A stretch of DNA of 64,000 bases from a bacterium BRH_c32 (GTDB lineage: Bacteria > Bacteroidota > Ignavibacteria > Ignavibacteriales > Melioribacteraceae), in assembly GCA_001516025.1 (NCBI GenBank), contig LOEU01000015.1, positions 62,001 through 126,000 of the forward strand, written 5' to 3'. Both the position numbers and the translations under genes were made by a program. The notes beneath the pieces are model-generated. The model saw nothing but the letters and a program-made list of their open reading frames with translations, was not told the origin of the DNA and did not search any database. How positions within the stretch are numbered: the stretch's first letter is position 1; each line of letters begins with the position of its first letter. This document shows, one piece after another, positions 32,075-41,949 of this stretch.

Positions 32075-34045
32075 ATGTTTAACAAATTCTTAAGTTTTCT
32101 TAAATTTTATGTAATTTCTTTTTTGTTAGTTACTACAATAAAGGCACAAGAAATCCCGCAGAAAACCCCTGCACAACTACCTAATTTATCCGGTTATCCG
32201 GTTGTTCTCGATAAAGATACTCTGTTTCATATTTATAATGGTATCGGTCCATTCTCGGCAGAGAAGAGAGCCGGCGAAATTAGCATCGGTCTAAAGAACT
32301 TAGTAGAAAAAGATTCGCTTAATGTGGATTCTCTTTCTTTAGAGATGCAAAACGGGATGGCTTTAATAAGAGATAACAATACTATTATAATGGCTATCAC
32401 TCCCGCTGATACACTCTCCAATGGTAAATCGTTAGAAATCCTCAGCGGCGAATATTTTGAATTGATTAAAGAAAAAGTTGAGGCTACAAAAAGTATTTAT
32501 AGCCAAAAAACTATAATCGAAAAGCTAATTTATATATCCATCTTTTTTGTTGGTTTTATTCTATTGATGTGGATAAATCGATTAGTATTCCCGCGTATCT
32601 ATGCTGCATTAGAAAAATTAGAAGGCAAGGTTTTCAAATCATTTAGTATAAAGAAATTTGAAATTCTTAAAGGGACAGACCTTATTGATATAACAACAAT
32701 AATAATGAAAGGACTTAGACTATTAATAACCCTTGCGGCTATCTATTCTTTATTAGTCTTCACTGTTACTAATCTTCCATGGACAAGGCACTGGTACATT
32801 CAACCAATATTAAGAGGAATATTGCTTTTTATTTTTGTAACGGTTGTTGCTTCGGTGCTTATTAAAGGTGTAAATGTTTCTTATCGATACTTCACGATAA
32901 AGTATAGAAGTTGGAAAGGAACATTAATTAAATCTTTCAAAGTTAAATCGGTAGAAATACTTTCGGAAGATAAAGCAGTTGATATGCTTGATTTTGCTAC
33001 TAAAGTTATTAGGATATTACTTTGGCTAATAATCGGATATTTTTATATCACTCTTGTATTTAGTTTCTTTGAATTTAGCCGAACCTGGGCATCAGAACTA
33101 ATATATTATATTTTAAATCCTCTTAATACAGTAGTAATGTCGATAATTAATTTTCTCCCGAATTTATTTTTTATAATTGTCATTATAACTGTATTTAATT
33201 ATTTGATAAAATTTGTAAAATACTTTTTTAACGAAGTAGAAAAAGAGAATATAAAGCTACCGGGGTTTCATGTTGATTGGGTTCCATCTACATATAAGAT
33301 CGTTCGTTTTTTAATAATAGTACTAGCAATAATAATAATATTTCCATATTTGCCCGGATCTGATTCAGAAGCATTCAAAGGGATATCTGTATTTCTTGGC
33401 ATCCTTTTCTCGCTTGGTTCTACATCGGCAATTTCTAATATTGTAGCCGGTACAGTACTAACGTATATGCGTCCTTTCAGATTAGGCGATAGAGTGAAGA
33501 TAGCAGATACAGTCGGCGATGTAGTTGAAAAAACATTATTGGTAACACGTGTAAGAACTGTTAAGAATGTGGAAATATCGATTCCGAATTCAATGGTACT
33601 TGGAAGCCATATAGTAAATTATAGCACGGTGGCAAATGAGATGGGTTTAATACTACATACAACGGTTACTATCGGATATGATGTTCCATGGAAACAAGTA
33701 CATGAATTATTAATATCTGCAGCATTAGAAACAGATAATATCTCAAAAACACCTGCTCCATTTGTGCTCCAAACTAGTTTAGATGATTTTTATGTATCCT
33801 ACGAATTAAATGCTTATACAGATCTACCAGGAATTATGGCAAAAACTTATTCAATGCTTCATTCCAAAATCCAAGATAAATTTAATGAAGGCGGAGTTGA
33901 GATTATGTCTCCTCATTATGGAGCAATGAGAGATGGTAATCAAACAACTATTCCATCTGATTATCTTCCAAAAGAATATCAAGCTCCATCATTTAGACTA
34001 TTTGGACTCGATCTTTTCGGAAATAAGAATAATGATAACAAGTAG
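32075..34045 (+). CDS. MscS-family mechanosensitive channel, large form with periplasmic region
   Basis: A 656-residue inner-membrane protein with signal peptide (ends near IKAQE), a periplasmic domain (about 30-155) and then several TM helices (near 155-180, 215-285, 315-375, 410-460). The C-terminal MscS core carries the pore helix region GILFSLGSTSAISNIVAGTVLTY and the beta domain GDRVKIADTVGDVVEK. A clear AAGGAG lies 7 bases before the ATG. It would release solutes on hypo-osmotic shock. It is followed after 25 bases by a second, shorter MscS gene, so the two form an operon. Confidence 0.9.
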   Translation: MFNKFLSFLKFYVISFLLVTTIKAQEIPQKTPAQLPNLSGYPVVLDKDTLFHIYNGIGPFSAEKRAGEISIGLKNLVEKDSLNVDSLSLEMQNGMALIRDNNTIIMAITPADTLSNGKSLEILSGEYFELIKEKVEATKSIYSQKTIIEKLIYISIFFVGFILLMWINRLVFPRIYAALEKLEGKVFKSFSIKKFEILKGTDLIDITTIIMKGLRLLITLAAIYSLLVFTVTNLPWTRHWYIQPILRGILLFIFVTVVASVLIKGVNVSYRYFTIKYRSWKGTLIKSFKVKSVEILSEDKAVDMLDFATKVIRILLWLIIGYFYITLVFSFFEFSRTWASELIYYILNPLNTVVMSIINFLPNLFFIIVIITVFNYLIKFVKYFFNEVEKENIKLPGFHVDWVPSTYKIVRFLIIVLAIIIIFPYLPGSDSEAFKGISVFLGILFSLGSTSAISNIVAGTVLTYMRPFRLGDRVKIADTVGDVVEKTLLVTRVRTVKNVEISIPNSMVLGSHIVNYSTVANEMGLILHTTVTIGYDVPWKQVHELLISAALETDNISKTPAPFVLQTSLDDFYVSYELNAYTDLPGIMAKTYSMLHSKIQDKFNEGGVEIMSPHYGAMRDGNQTTIPSDYLPKEYQAPSFRLFGLDLFGNKNNDNK

Positions 34046-34070
34046 TTTTCAATTATAAAAAGAAAGTACT

Positions 34071-34904
34071 ATGGAAGATATTTTTAATTATACAATTTTT
34101 ACGATAAGCGGATATTCATTACGAGTAGCAGTTTTAATTAAACTTGCTTCTCTATTGGTTGTTACGCTTTTACTACTCTCCTTAATTAAAAATATTTTAT
34201 ACAAATCTATAAAAATAGAAAGTTCTCGGAAGTACTCTGTTTATCAATTAATCAAATATTTGATTGTTGTTATTAACCTTCTATTTGTTCTGAGAATAAT
34301 TGGTCTAGATTTAACAGTATTGATGGCAAGCTTAGCAGCATTATTAGTTGGTTTAGGTTTTGGACTGCAGAATTTATTTAGCGATTATATGTCGGGAATA
34401 ATAATACTTTTTGATTCTTCAATTAAAGTCAATGATATCATCGATGTAAATGGAACTGTCGGACAGGTAATAAAGATAGGGCTAAGAACTACGACCGTTA
34501 AAACAAGAAGCGATCAATATATAATATTACCTAATACAAAGCTCACGAGTACTGAATTAATTAATTGGACACATCAGGCAGGTTCAACGCGATTTGAAAT
34601 TAATATCGGTGTGGACTATTCATCTGATATTCATTTAGTTATGAAATTATTAAAAAAGGCTGCGATAGACCAAGATGGCGTATTGAATAGCCCTGAACCA
34701 TTTGTAAGGTTTAATAAATATGGAGATTCGGCACTTTTATTTTCATTGTATTTTTGGGCAGATGAAGTATTTAGAGTAGAGAATATAAAAAGCCAATTGC
34801 GTATTAGATTATTCGATTTGTTTAAAGCAAATGAAATAAATATCCCTTTCCCGCAAAGAGTGTTACATATAAAACACAACGATAAGGAAAAATTACCTGA
34901 GTAA
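34071..34904 (+). CDS. Small MscS-family mechanosensitive channel
   Basis: A 277-residue MscS homologue close to the E. coli length. TM helices near 20-40, 58-75 and the pore helix at about 80-110 (LAALLVGLGFGLQNLFSDYMSG), followed by the cytoplasmic beta domain (INDIIDVNG-like, here VNDIIDVNGTVGQV) and the alpha/beta cage (RFEINIGVDYSSDI). It follows the large channel by 25 bases. Possibly both are needed for graded responses to osmotic downshock. Confidence 0.92.
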   Translation: MEDIFNYTIFTISGYSLRVAVLIKLASLLVVTLLLLSLIKNILYKSIKIESSRKYSVYQLIKYLIVVINLLFVLRIIGLDLTVLMASLAALLVGLGFGLQNLFSDYMSGIIILFDSSIKVNDIIDVNGTVGQVIKIGLRTTTVKTRSDQYIILPNTKLTSTELINWTHQAGSTRFEINIGVDYSSDIHLVMKLLKKAAIDQDGVLNSPEPFVRFNKYGDSALLFSLYFWADEVFRVENIKSQLRIRLFDLFKANEINIPFPQRVLHIKHNDKEKLPE

Positions 34905-34996
34905 TACTCTATGCCAATTAAGAGTTTTACTCTTCCTTAGCACCTAATAAATATTTTTTAAAATATATAAAGGTATGCTTACTCAAAAAAACGCAC

Positions 34997-37258
34997 ATGA
35001 AAAAATTCGATACTGAAGTTCATTTAAGTCGCGAGATGGGTTTAATGGATGCGACTTTAATTGGAGTAGGTGCAATGATTGGAGCAGGAATATTTGTGCT
35101 AACCGGCATTGCCGCCGGAGTAGCAGGTCCCGCACTAATTATTACATTTACTTTAAATGGGTTCGTTGCCCTATTAACCGCCTTTTCTTATGCAGAACTC
35201 GGTTCCTGCTATCATGATGCCGGAGGCGGTTACCTTTGGGTAAAGGAAGGACTCCCGAAATGGAATGGTTTTATTTCCGGCTGGATGAGCTGGTTTGCTC
35301 ATGCTGTGGCTTGCAGTCTTTATGCTCTCGGATTTGGAGCTTATTTTGATTTGGTATTAAGAGAGTTTAGTATAGTAATGCCACAATGGGGATTCTTTTC
35401 ACCTCAGAAAATTCTTGCTGCTATAACGGCAGTTGTATTCGCCTATGTTAATTTCCGAGGCGCATCCGAAACAGGCAAAGTCGGTAATTTTGTTACTATT
35501 GCTAAAATAATTATTCTGTTTGTCTTCATTGGTTTTGGACTGAATATAATGTTTGGGAAAACTGATCTTATCACAGCGTTTACTCCATTTATGCCAAATG
35601 GTTGGGATGGGGTTTTCAAAGCGATGGGATTAACGTTTATTGCATTCCAAGGATTTGAAGTCATTTCGCAATGCTCCGAGGAGATAAAAAATCCCAAGAA
35701 AAATATTCCGCGTGCCGTATTCCTCTCGTTAATAATAGTAATTCCAATCTATCTATTGATAGCTGTAGTTTCATTAGCGACAGTGGAATCAGGTACAATG
35801 ACACCTTGGGATTATCTGGCATCACATAAAGAAACTGCTTTAGTTCAAGTTGCTTCTCACTTTTTTGTAGGCGGCGGTATTATGCTATTAATAGGTGGTG
35901 TGATCTCTACTATGTCTGCATTAAATGCCACAATCTATTCTTCCTCACGTGTGGCATTTGCAATGGGAAGAGACCGTAACTTTCCGTCATTCTTTGGAAA
36001 AGTTCATAAGAAAAATTTTACTCCTCACTACTCTATTATATTTTCTTTAATAATAGTAGTTACTATGGCATTATCATTACCAATTGAAGATGTTGCGAGT
36101 GCAGCAGATATTATGTTTTTACTTCTATTTATGCAGGTGAATATTACTCTTATCCGTTTACGTAAAAAGAGACCAGATTTAGATAGAGGATTCTTTACAC
36201 CCCTGTTCCCATATATTACGATAGTGGGGATATTATTTCTTCTTTTCCTTGCTGGTTATATGTTTAGCTATAGTCCGACAGCATGGATTGTTACGGCGGT
36301 TTGGGTAGCAGTCGGTTTATTTGTATATAAATATTACGCTGCCGATAGAGAAGTTCAACATATTAGGAAAACAAGAACTCTCCAGGACTTGGAAAGCAAA
36401 ATTTATAGAGTGCTTGTTCCATTAGCTAATCAAAAAAGTGTAGTCGGATTAGCGAGTATAGCAAACGCATTAGCAAAGAAAAATAGTGCTGAAATAATTT
36501 TATTAAATGTAAATGAAGTAAAAGAAGGAGTGCCACTCGTAGCGCAAGAAGCCGAGAATGAAAGGGCAAATTCTCTTTTCCAAAAAGCTGATTCAGTTTT
36601 CTCTAAAACGGGAACTCCTTATAGAACGATAATTAATGTGGCACATAGAATATCGCAAGGGATTGTGGGCACTGCGATAGAGAATGAATGTAATTTTATT
36701 ATTGTCGGTAGAGAAAAGCATCCAAGCTTCTTTCAGAGATATTTCTCTTCGATTATTGATAGTGTAATAGCAAAAGCACCATGCGAACTTGCTATACTTC
36801 ATGGAGAATTAGAACCGGAGAAAATAAAGACAATATTAATTCCATATAATCATAATATACATACGAATTTTGCCACTGAAATTGCTCCTATACTTGCAGA
36901 CTATTTCAGATGTAAAATAAAATTTGTAATGGTATTCGAACCAAATTTAGGTGAAGAAAATCGCATTAAGCATGAAACTGAACTCAAAGAATTAATCGCT
37001 GAAAGAGGATTCGAAGCGGAAATAAAACTAATTCACGATGAAGATATTTTGATTAGCGTAGTAAATGAATCTCAAGCTGCCGATCTGATATTAATGGGCG
37101 GAAGAAGCGGCGATATGTTTGAATTATTATTAGGCAGATCACTTACTCAAGAAATTACCGAACAATCCGCCTGCCCCGTTATATGGGTAAAAGAATATGA
37201 AGAAAGAGAACCTTTCTGGAAATTATTAATGAAACCAATTAAAGCACCCGGAGAATAA
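34997..37258 (+). CDS. APC-superfamily amino-acid permease fused to two universal-stress domains
   Basis: A 753-residue protein. Residues about 10-455 form a 12-TM amino-acid/polyamine/organocation permease (start motif MIGAGIFVLTGIAAG; AFQGFEVISQCSEEIKNP). Two UspA domains follow at about 465-610 and 615-740. The second ends in ILMGGRSGDMFELLLGRS, a nucleotide-binding style GxxG motif, so ATP/AMP may gate transport. Permease-Usp fusions are known. It ends 1 base before the next TM-helix gene and follows two MscS channels, which suggests a role in osmotic or energy stress. The substrate is unknown. Confidence 0.88.
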   Translation: MKKFDTEVHLSREMGLMDATLIGVGAMIGAGIFVLTGIAAGVAGPALIITFTLNGFVALLTAFSYAELGSCYHDAGGGYLWVKEGLPKWNGFISGWMSWFAHAVACSLYALGFGAYFDLVLREFSIVMPQWGFFSPQKILAAITAVVFAYVNFRGASETGKVGNFVTIAKIIILFVFIGFGLNIMFGKTDLITAFTPFMPNGWDGVFKAMGLTFIAFQGFEVISQCSEEIKNPKKNIPRAVFLSLIIVIPIYLLIAVVSLATVESGTMTPWDYLASHKETALVQVASHFFVGGGIMLLIGGVISTMSALNATIYSSSRVAFAMGRDRNFPSFFGKVHKKNFTPHYSIIFSLIIVVTMALSLPIEDVASAADIMFLLLFMQVNITLIRLRKKRPDLDRGFFTPLFPYITIVGILFLLFLAGYMFSYSPTAWIVTAVWVAVGLFVYKYYAADREVQHIRKTRTLQDLESKIYRVLVPLANQKSVVGLASIANALAKKNSAEIILLNVNEVKEGVPLVAQEAENERANSLFQKADSVFSKTGTPYRTIINVAHRISQGIVGTAIENECNFIIVGREKHPSFFQRYFSSIIDSVIAKAPCELAILHGELEPEKIKTILIPYNHNIHTNFATEIAPILADYFRCKIKFVMVFEPNLGEENRIKHETELKELIAERGFEAEIKLIHDEDILISVVNESQAADLILMGGRSGDMFELLLGRSLTQEITEQSACPVIWVKEYEEREPFWKLLMKPIKAPGE

Positions 37259-37259
37259 A

Positions 37260-37907
37260 ATGGACACAAATTTTGATAATTTGTTTTATAATTTATGGCG
37301 GACAATAGTTGCATATCTGCCAAACTTAATAGCCGGTTTACTTTTAATTATAATCGGCTGGTTCTTAGGATGGTTTATCAAGCGCGTTGTTATTCAGGTA
37401 TTGGTGGTATTGCGTTTTGAGAAATTACTTGCGCGATTTAAATGGAAAAATGAACTTTCTAAAGCTGATGTAAGATACTCGATTTACAATCTTATTGGAA
37501 ATATATTTTTCGTATTAATCTTTTTAATATTCCTTAACTCTGCATTAGTAGCACTGAATCTTATAGTGCTATCGAGATTGATTGAACAGGGAGTTCTTTT
37601 CATACCTAAAATTATATTAGCATTATTGATCTTCAGTATCGGCTGGTGGATTTCTGCAAAAGCATCGGTAGCAATTGTGAATGCATTAATCATTGAAAAT
37701 GTTAATCGTGCTACTTTTTTTGGAAGAATTGCAAAATTTACTTTTATTGTATTCTTCTCTTCAATTGTATTAATTGAATTAAACGTAGCAGCTATGTTAG
37801 TTTATATTGCATTTTCGGCATTTATAATTACACTTGGTGTTATTACTATTCTATATGTAATTGGGAACAAGAAATTTACAAAAGAATTATCTGTGGATAA
37901 GAAATGA
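37260..37907 (+). CDS. Small membrane protein with MscS-type conserved TM helices
   Basis: A 215-residue integral membrane protein with about five TM helices (near 15-35, 75-100, 115-135, 158-180 and 180-200). It contains two copies of the conserved TM-helix motif found at the N-terminus of some MscS channels (NLIAGLLLIIIGWFLGWFIKR and PKIILALLIFSIGWWISAK), but lacks the MscS pore and beta domain. It starts directly after the permease stop, so it is in the same operon and may be a small channel subunit or a partner of the channels. The family is known but its function is not. Confidence 0.75.
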   Translation: MDTNFDNLFYNLWRTIVAYLPNLIAGLLLIIIGWFLGWFIKRVVIQVLVVLRFEKLLARFKWKNELSKADVRYSIYNLIGNIFFVLIFLIFLNSALVALNLIVLSRLIEQGVLFIPKIILALLIFSIGWWISAKASVAIVNALIIENVNRATFFGRIAKFTFIVFFSSIVLIELNVAAMLVYIAFSAFIITLGVITILYVIGNKKFTKELSVDKK

Positions 37908-37954
37908 ACAGATAATTTTCTTATATTCAAAATACTTTAAGAAAAAGGAGTAAA

Positions 37955-39472
37955 ATGCCGATAAAAAACTTGGATTCATTTCAGAAGAAAATAACAGTTC
38001 GTCCTTTAAGAATAACTGATTATGACGATATAGTAGAGATACAGAATAAAAGTTTTCCGGGAATGTTGCCATGGGCAAAAGAACAGATTGAAAGCCAATT
38101 AGAACTTTTCCCTGAAGGACAAATTGTAATTGAATATCGAAATAAGGTTATTGCATCTTCATCAAGCTTGATAATAGATGTGGATATATATAGCGAGCGA
38201 CATAGCTGGTACGAAATAAGCAGTCAAGGTTATATTAAAAATCATAATCCTGAAGGAGATACATTATATGGAATTGAGATTATGGTCCATCCTTCATACA
38301 GGGGAATGAAATTAGCAAGAAGATTATATGATGCTCGAAAAGAAATAGCCCGCACTCATAATTTAATGAGAATTGTAATAGGCGGAAGAATTCCTGAATA
38401 TATAAAATATAAAGAGAAACTTACGATTGAAGAATTTATTGATAAAGTTTCCCGCAAAGTGATTTATGATCCGGTTTTAACAACCCAGTTATCAAATGGA
38501 TTTGTTCTAAAAAGAGTCATTCCTGAATATCTTACGAGTGATAAAGAATCGGCTGGATTTGCAACATTATTAGAATGGACAAATATAAACTATGCTCCGC
38601 ATCCACATAAGAAAAATACATCTTCGAGACCAGTCAGGATAGCTGTTATCCAATACGGTATGAGAAAGATAAATGATTTCAATGATTTTGCACAGCAATG
38701 TGAATATTTTGTTGATGTTGCTTCAGGATATAAAAGTGATTTTATTTTATTTCCTGAATTGCTCACGACACAGCTGCTTTCATTTTTAGAAACAAAACGT
38801 CCCGGCTTAGCAGCCCGTGAACTATCACAATATACTCCTAAGTATTTAGAGATGTTCACAAAATTAGCAGTCAATTATAATATTAATATAATTGGCGGCT
38901 CTCATTTTATTAATGAAGATGATCATTTATATAATGTTTCATTCCTATTCAAAAGAGACGGAGAAATAGGAAAACAGTACAAGCTTCATATCACACCAAA
39001 CGAGAAGAAATGGTGGGGTGTGGAAGCAGGAAATTCTTTGGAAGTATTTGATACTGATTGCGGTAAGATAGCTATTAATATCTGTTATGATGTAGAATTT
39101 CCGGAGCTTGGGAGAATGGCAGCCGCCAATGGTGCTCAGATTATTTTTGTACCATTTTGTACAGATGAAAGAAAAGGTTATTTACGTGTAAGATATTGCG
39201 CTCAGGCTCGTTGTATCGAAAATCAAATCTTCGTTGCCATGGCAGGTACAGTTGGGAACCTCCCTGACGTGGAGAATATGGATATTCAGTATGCTCAATC
39301 AGCAATCTTAACTCCTTCAGACTTTTTTTTCGCGCGAGATGGTATTGCAGCAGAGTGTGTGCCTAATATTGAAACTGTTGTAGTCCATGATGTTGATCTC
39401 GAAGTACTCAAGCAAAGCAGACTCATTGGTACTACATTGAATTGGAATGATAGAAGGACAGACTTATATTAA
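37955..39472 (+). CDS. GNAT acetyltransferase-carbon-nitrogen hydrolase fusion
   Basis: A 505-residue bifunctional cytoplasmic protein. Residues about 14-215 are a GNAT N-acetyltransferase (IEIMVHPSYRGMKLARRLYDARKEIA contains the acetyl-CoA binding loop). Residues about 225-500 are a nitrilase-fold carbon-nitrogen hydrolase with the catalytic triad visible as Glu in LFPELL (near 267), Lys in YKLHITPNEKKWW (near 346-351) and Cys in INICYDVEFPE (near 376). This fusion architecture is known, but its substrate is not. AAAAAGGAG precedes the ATG. It is the last gene of the rightward block and could process an amidated metabolite linked to the permease upstream; that is speculation. Confidence 0.88.
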   Translation: MPIKNLDSFQKKITVRPLRITDYDDIVEIQNKSFPGMLPWAKEQIESQLELFPEGQIVIEYRNKVIASSSSLIIDVDIYSERHSWYEISSQGYIKNHNPEGDTLYGIEIMVHPSYRGMKLARRLYDARKEIARTHNLMRIVIGGRIPEYIKYKEKLTIEEFIDKVSRKVIYDPVLTTQLSNGFVLKRVIPEYLTSDKESAGFATLLEWTNINYAPHPHKKNTSSRPVRIAVIQYGMRKINDFNDFAQQCEYFVDVASGYKSDFILFPELLTTQLLSFLETKRPGLAARELSQYTPKYLEMFTKLAVNYNINIIGGSHFINEDDHLYNVSFLFKRDGEIGKQYKLHITPNEKKWWGVEAGNSLEVFDTDCGKIAINICYDVEFPELGRMAAANGAQIIFVPFCTDERKGYLRVRYCAQARCIENQIFVAMAGTVGNLPDVENMDIQYAQSAILTPSDFFFARDGIAAECVPNIETVVVHDVDLEVLKQSRLIGTTLNWNDRRTDLY

Positions 39473-39519
39473 AGCTCTTTTTCAATAAAAATAAAAGTAT
39501 TATTGCCTTATTTATCTGT

Positions 39520-39542
39520 GGGCTGCTATGAGTATGCAGCCC
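39520..39542. terminator. Hairpin between convergent genes, probable bidirectional terminator
   Basis: A perfect 7-bp stem GGGCTGC / GCAGCCC with a 9-base loop, in the 90-base gap between the GNAT-nitrilase gene (rightward) and the T9SS propeller gene (leftward). Neither side has a strong T run, so it may be factor-assisted. Confidence 0.5.
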
Positions 39543-39562
39543 GCTAATAAAATCTCAAATAA

Positions 39563-41764
39563 TTATTTTAAAAGTATCATCTTTTTTACTTGTGAAAATT
39601 CACCTGCTGAAATTCTATAAAAATAGATTCCCGAAGCCAGTTTTGAACCATCAAAATTAATAGAGTGTTTCCCGGCATCTTTTATTTCATTTACCAATTC
39701 TGCCACTTCAATTCCAAGAATATCAAAAACTTTGATATTGATTTTAGATTCATGAGATAATTGGTAATTTATGGATGTAACAGGATTAAACGGATTTGGA
39801 TAGTTTTGGGAAAGATTAAAATCGGCAGGGATCGTTTGGTTGTCTTCTTCTATTCCGAGCAGAGTTGCATCATGGAAGGAGAAACCGGCATAAGTGCCAA
39901 CCCAATAATTGCCATGCGAATCAATTAATAATGTCCTGCAAATATTTGTCCCGATACCAGAATTTGCTGTATTAATATTTTGCCAATTAGTACCATCATA
40001 TTTGGTAATTCCATTTTGAGAGACAAACCAAACATTATCTTTATTATCGCAATAAACATAACGTATAAAATTTATTCCAATTCCGGAATTCTCCATTGTA
40101 AATTTTTCCCAAGTACCATCATTCTTAAATTTAAATGCCCCATTATTTCTATCTGCAATCCATATATTATTGTTTTTATCGATCTCAATGTTTTGTGAAT
40201 AGAAAAAATTAGGAAGCGGTGAATTTTTGGAATCATAATTCGTTGTAATCCCGTTTTTAATAACCGAAAATCCTTTATTCGAAGCAGCATAGACAACACC
40301 ATCGTTATCCACTGCAATATTATAAAACTGCGCATCAAAAATGCCGGAATTTGAATTTGTAAATTCTTGGCAGCTCAATGCCAATCCGTCAAATTTCATA
40401 ATGCTCTTAAGACCGGCACACCAAATTACGTTATCTTGAGCAATGTCCAAATCAAAAAAGTGGTCATCTGGCATTCCTGAATTAATCTTATTAAATAATT
40501 CCCAATTTGTCCCATCATATCTTAATAGACCAAAATTTGTCGCTCCCCAAAGAACCCCGGTTTTATCGAATTTAATTCTATTGATGCTTAAAAAGTAATC
40601 GAAATATGATATATCATGATATCTCCAAATTCCATTACTTATTTGAGTTAAACCGTTATAAGTATTAATCCAGATATCGCCATTAGGTGCTTCAGTGCAT
40701 TCACCACTAAAACTATACAATTCTGATTTGTTGCCAAGATTAATATGAGTCCACCCTGTTCCATTAAATTTATCGATTCCCTTAAGAGTTGATACATAGG
40801 TAAAATTATTTTTTGCTGCTAATATTGTATAGGTTTCTTGATGTGATAAACCGGAATTAGTTAAATCGCTTTGCGACCAATTAGAATTATCATAATAAAT
40901 AATCCCATTAGAGGAAGTAATCCATTTATTATTATAGTCATCTACAATAATATTTTGAACACCTACAAATGAAATACCGGTATTTGAAACATCATAAATG
41001 GTTGCATTCGTCCCATCATATTTTATAATATTGCTTTTATATGTACCTCCTATCCAAAGGTTATTTTCATTATCAAAGGCAATAGTTTTGGCGCCAATAT
41101 TAAAAGGTAGGAACGATTTGCCTTCTTCATATAAAGTCCATTTTCCGCCTTCTAACTTTGCTAAATACCCGCCATAAGAAATAACAATCCAAGGGATTCC
41201 GTTTTTATCGAAGGCAACTTTTGTAACAGCATCATACCTACCATTCCAATCTGATTTTGTATATGTAGTCCAATTGGTACCGCCATTAAATTTATTAAGT
41301 CCGAGAGAAGTACCTATCCAGAGATTGCCTAAACCGTCTTCTTTAATATCATATATATAATCATAGGCAAGAGCGGAATTAGAAGAATTAAAAAGATACC
41401 AGTTAGTGCCATCATATTTCACTAAACCGGATGCTGTGCCAATCCATTTATTTCCGTTTCTATCAACACAAATTGCATTAATAGCGTTATCGGGCAGACC
41501 GGAATTGCTTCTTGTAAAAAGTGTAACTTCATTTGTGGATTTACTGATTTTAGAAAGCCCTGCACCTCCCACCCAAATATATTCATCATCTTCGGCTATC
41601 GCCAAGGAAGGACCCGTACCGATATAATGCTGCCAAGGCGATTCATCTATATTTGTTTGAGGTGATAAAATTGATTGCTGCGATAAATCACTCTGTAAAT
41701 CGAAATTTGCTTTTAAGATATTGCAGCAGAATAATAATAAAACAAAAACTAAAAGCCGTTTCAC
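39563..41764 (-). CDS. T9SS-exported two-component-propeller protein, PorZ-like
   Basis: A 733-residue secreted protein. The GTG at 41764 is supported by GGAGGA upstream. After a signal peptide (ends near NILKAN), residues 50-640 consist of repeated propeller blades (NNLWIGG, GNLWIGT, YDGTNW) that should form two beta-propellers. The chain then ends in a T9SS sorting domain (SQNYPNPFNPVTSINY, SGIYFYRI, KKMILLK). It has no kinase domain or TM helix, so it is not a sensor kinase. The architecture resembles PorZ of the T9SS attachment complex, whose propellers are related to sensor-kinase propellers; it could also be an ordinary T9SS cargo. A palindrome lies just upstream. Confidence 0.82.
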   Translation of the reverse strand: MKRLLVFVLLLFCCNILKANFDLQSDLSQQSILSPQTNIDESPWQHYIGTGPSLAIAEDDEYIWVGGAGLSKISKSTNEVTLFTRSNSGLPDNAINAICVDRNGNKWIGTASGLVKYDGTNWYLFNSSNSALAYDYIYDIKEDGLGNLWIGTSLGLNKFNGGTNWTTYTKSDWNGRYDAVTKVAFDKNGIPWIVISYGGYLAKLEGGKWTLYEEGKSFLPFNIGAKTIAFDNENNLWIGGTYKSNIIKYDGTNATIYDVSNTGISFVGVQNIIVDDYNNKWITSSNGIIYYDNSNWSQSDLTNSGLSHQETYTILAAKNNFTYVSTLKGIDKFNGTGWTHINLGNKSELYSFSGECTEAPNGDIWINTYNGLTQISNGIWRYHDISYFDYFLSINRIKFDKTGVLWGATNFGLLRYDGTNWELFNKINSGMPDDHFFDLDIAQDNVIWCAGLKSIMKFDGLALSCQEFTNSNSGIFDAQFYNIAVDNDGVVYAASNKGFSVIKNGITTNYDSKNSPLPNFFYSQNIEIDKNNNIWIADRNNGAFKFKNDGTWEKFTMENSGIGINFIRYVYCDNKDNVWFVSQNGITKYDGTNWQNINTANSGIGTNICRTLLIDSHGNYWVGTYAGFSFHDATLLGIEEDNQTIPADFNLSQNYPNPFNPVTSINYQLSHESKINIKVFDILGIEVAELVNEIKDAGKHSINFDGSKLASGIYFYRISAGEFSQVKKMILLK

Positions 41765-41783
41765 GACTCCTCCGGGTATTTTT

Positions 41784-41812
41784 TATTGAAATATGTATAA
41801 AGTATTTCAATA
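41784..41812. promoter_or_regulatory. 10-bp perfect inverted repeat upstream of the propeller gene
   Basis: TATTGAAATA, a 9-base spacer and TATTTCAATA, starting 20 bases before the GTG. Because it lies on the upstream side of a gene, an operator is more likely than a terminator. The binding protein is unknown. Confidence 0.4.
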
Positions 41813-41870
41813 AAGATGCCATTTGAAATCGTTCAGTTTTGGTTAATTTTCGAGGGGGATAAGGAAAAAG

Positions 41871-41909
41871 TGTAAACTTTAGTTGCACCGAATACAACTA
41901 AAGTTTACA
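41871..41909 (-). terminator. Terminator of the sigma-54 activator gene
   Basis: A perfect 15-bp stem (left arm TGTAAACTTTAGTTG) with a 9-base loop. On the minus strand it is followed by CTTTTTCC and lies about 40 bases after the stop of the sigma-54 activator. It is the longest perfect hairpin seen in the window. Confidence 0.75.
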
Positions 41910-41949
41910 ATGATCTATTTTACCAGATGAAATTTTTGGAAAACTAATA

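Noticed and set aside
34920..34934. Small hairpin after the second MscS gene
   Set aside because: Stem of six A/T-rich pairs with a 3-base loop and no T run; too weak to call a terminator.
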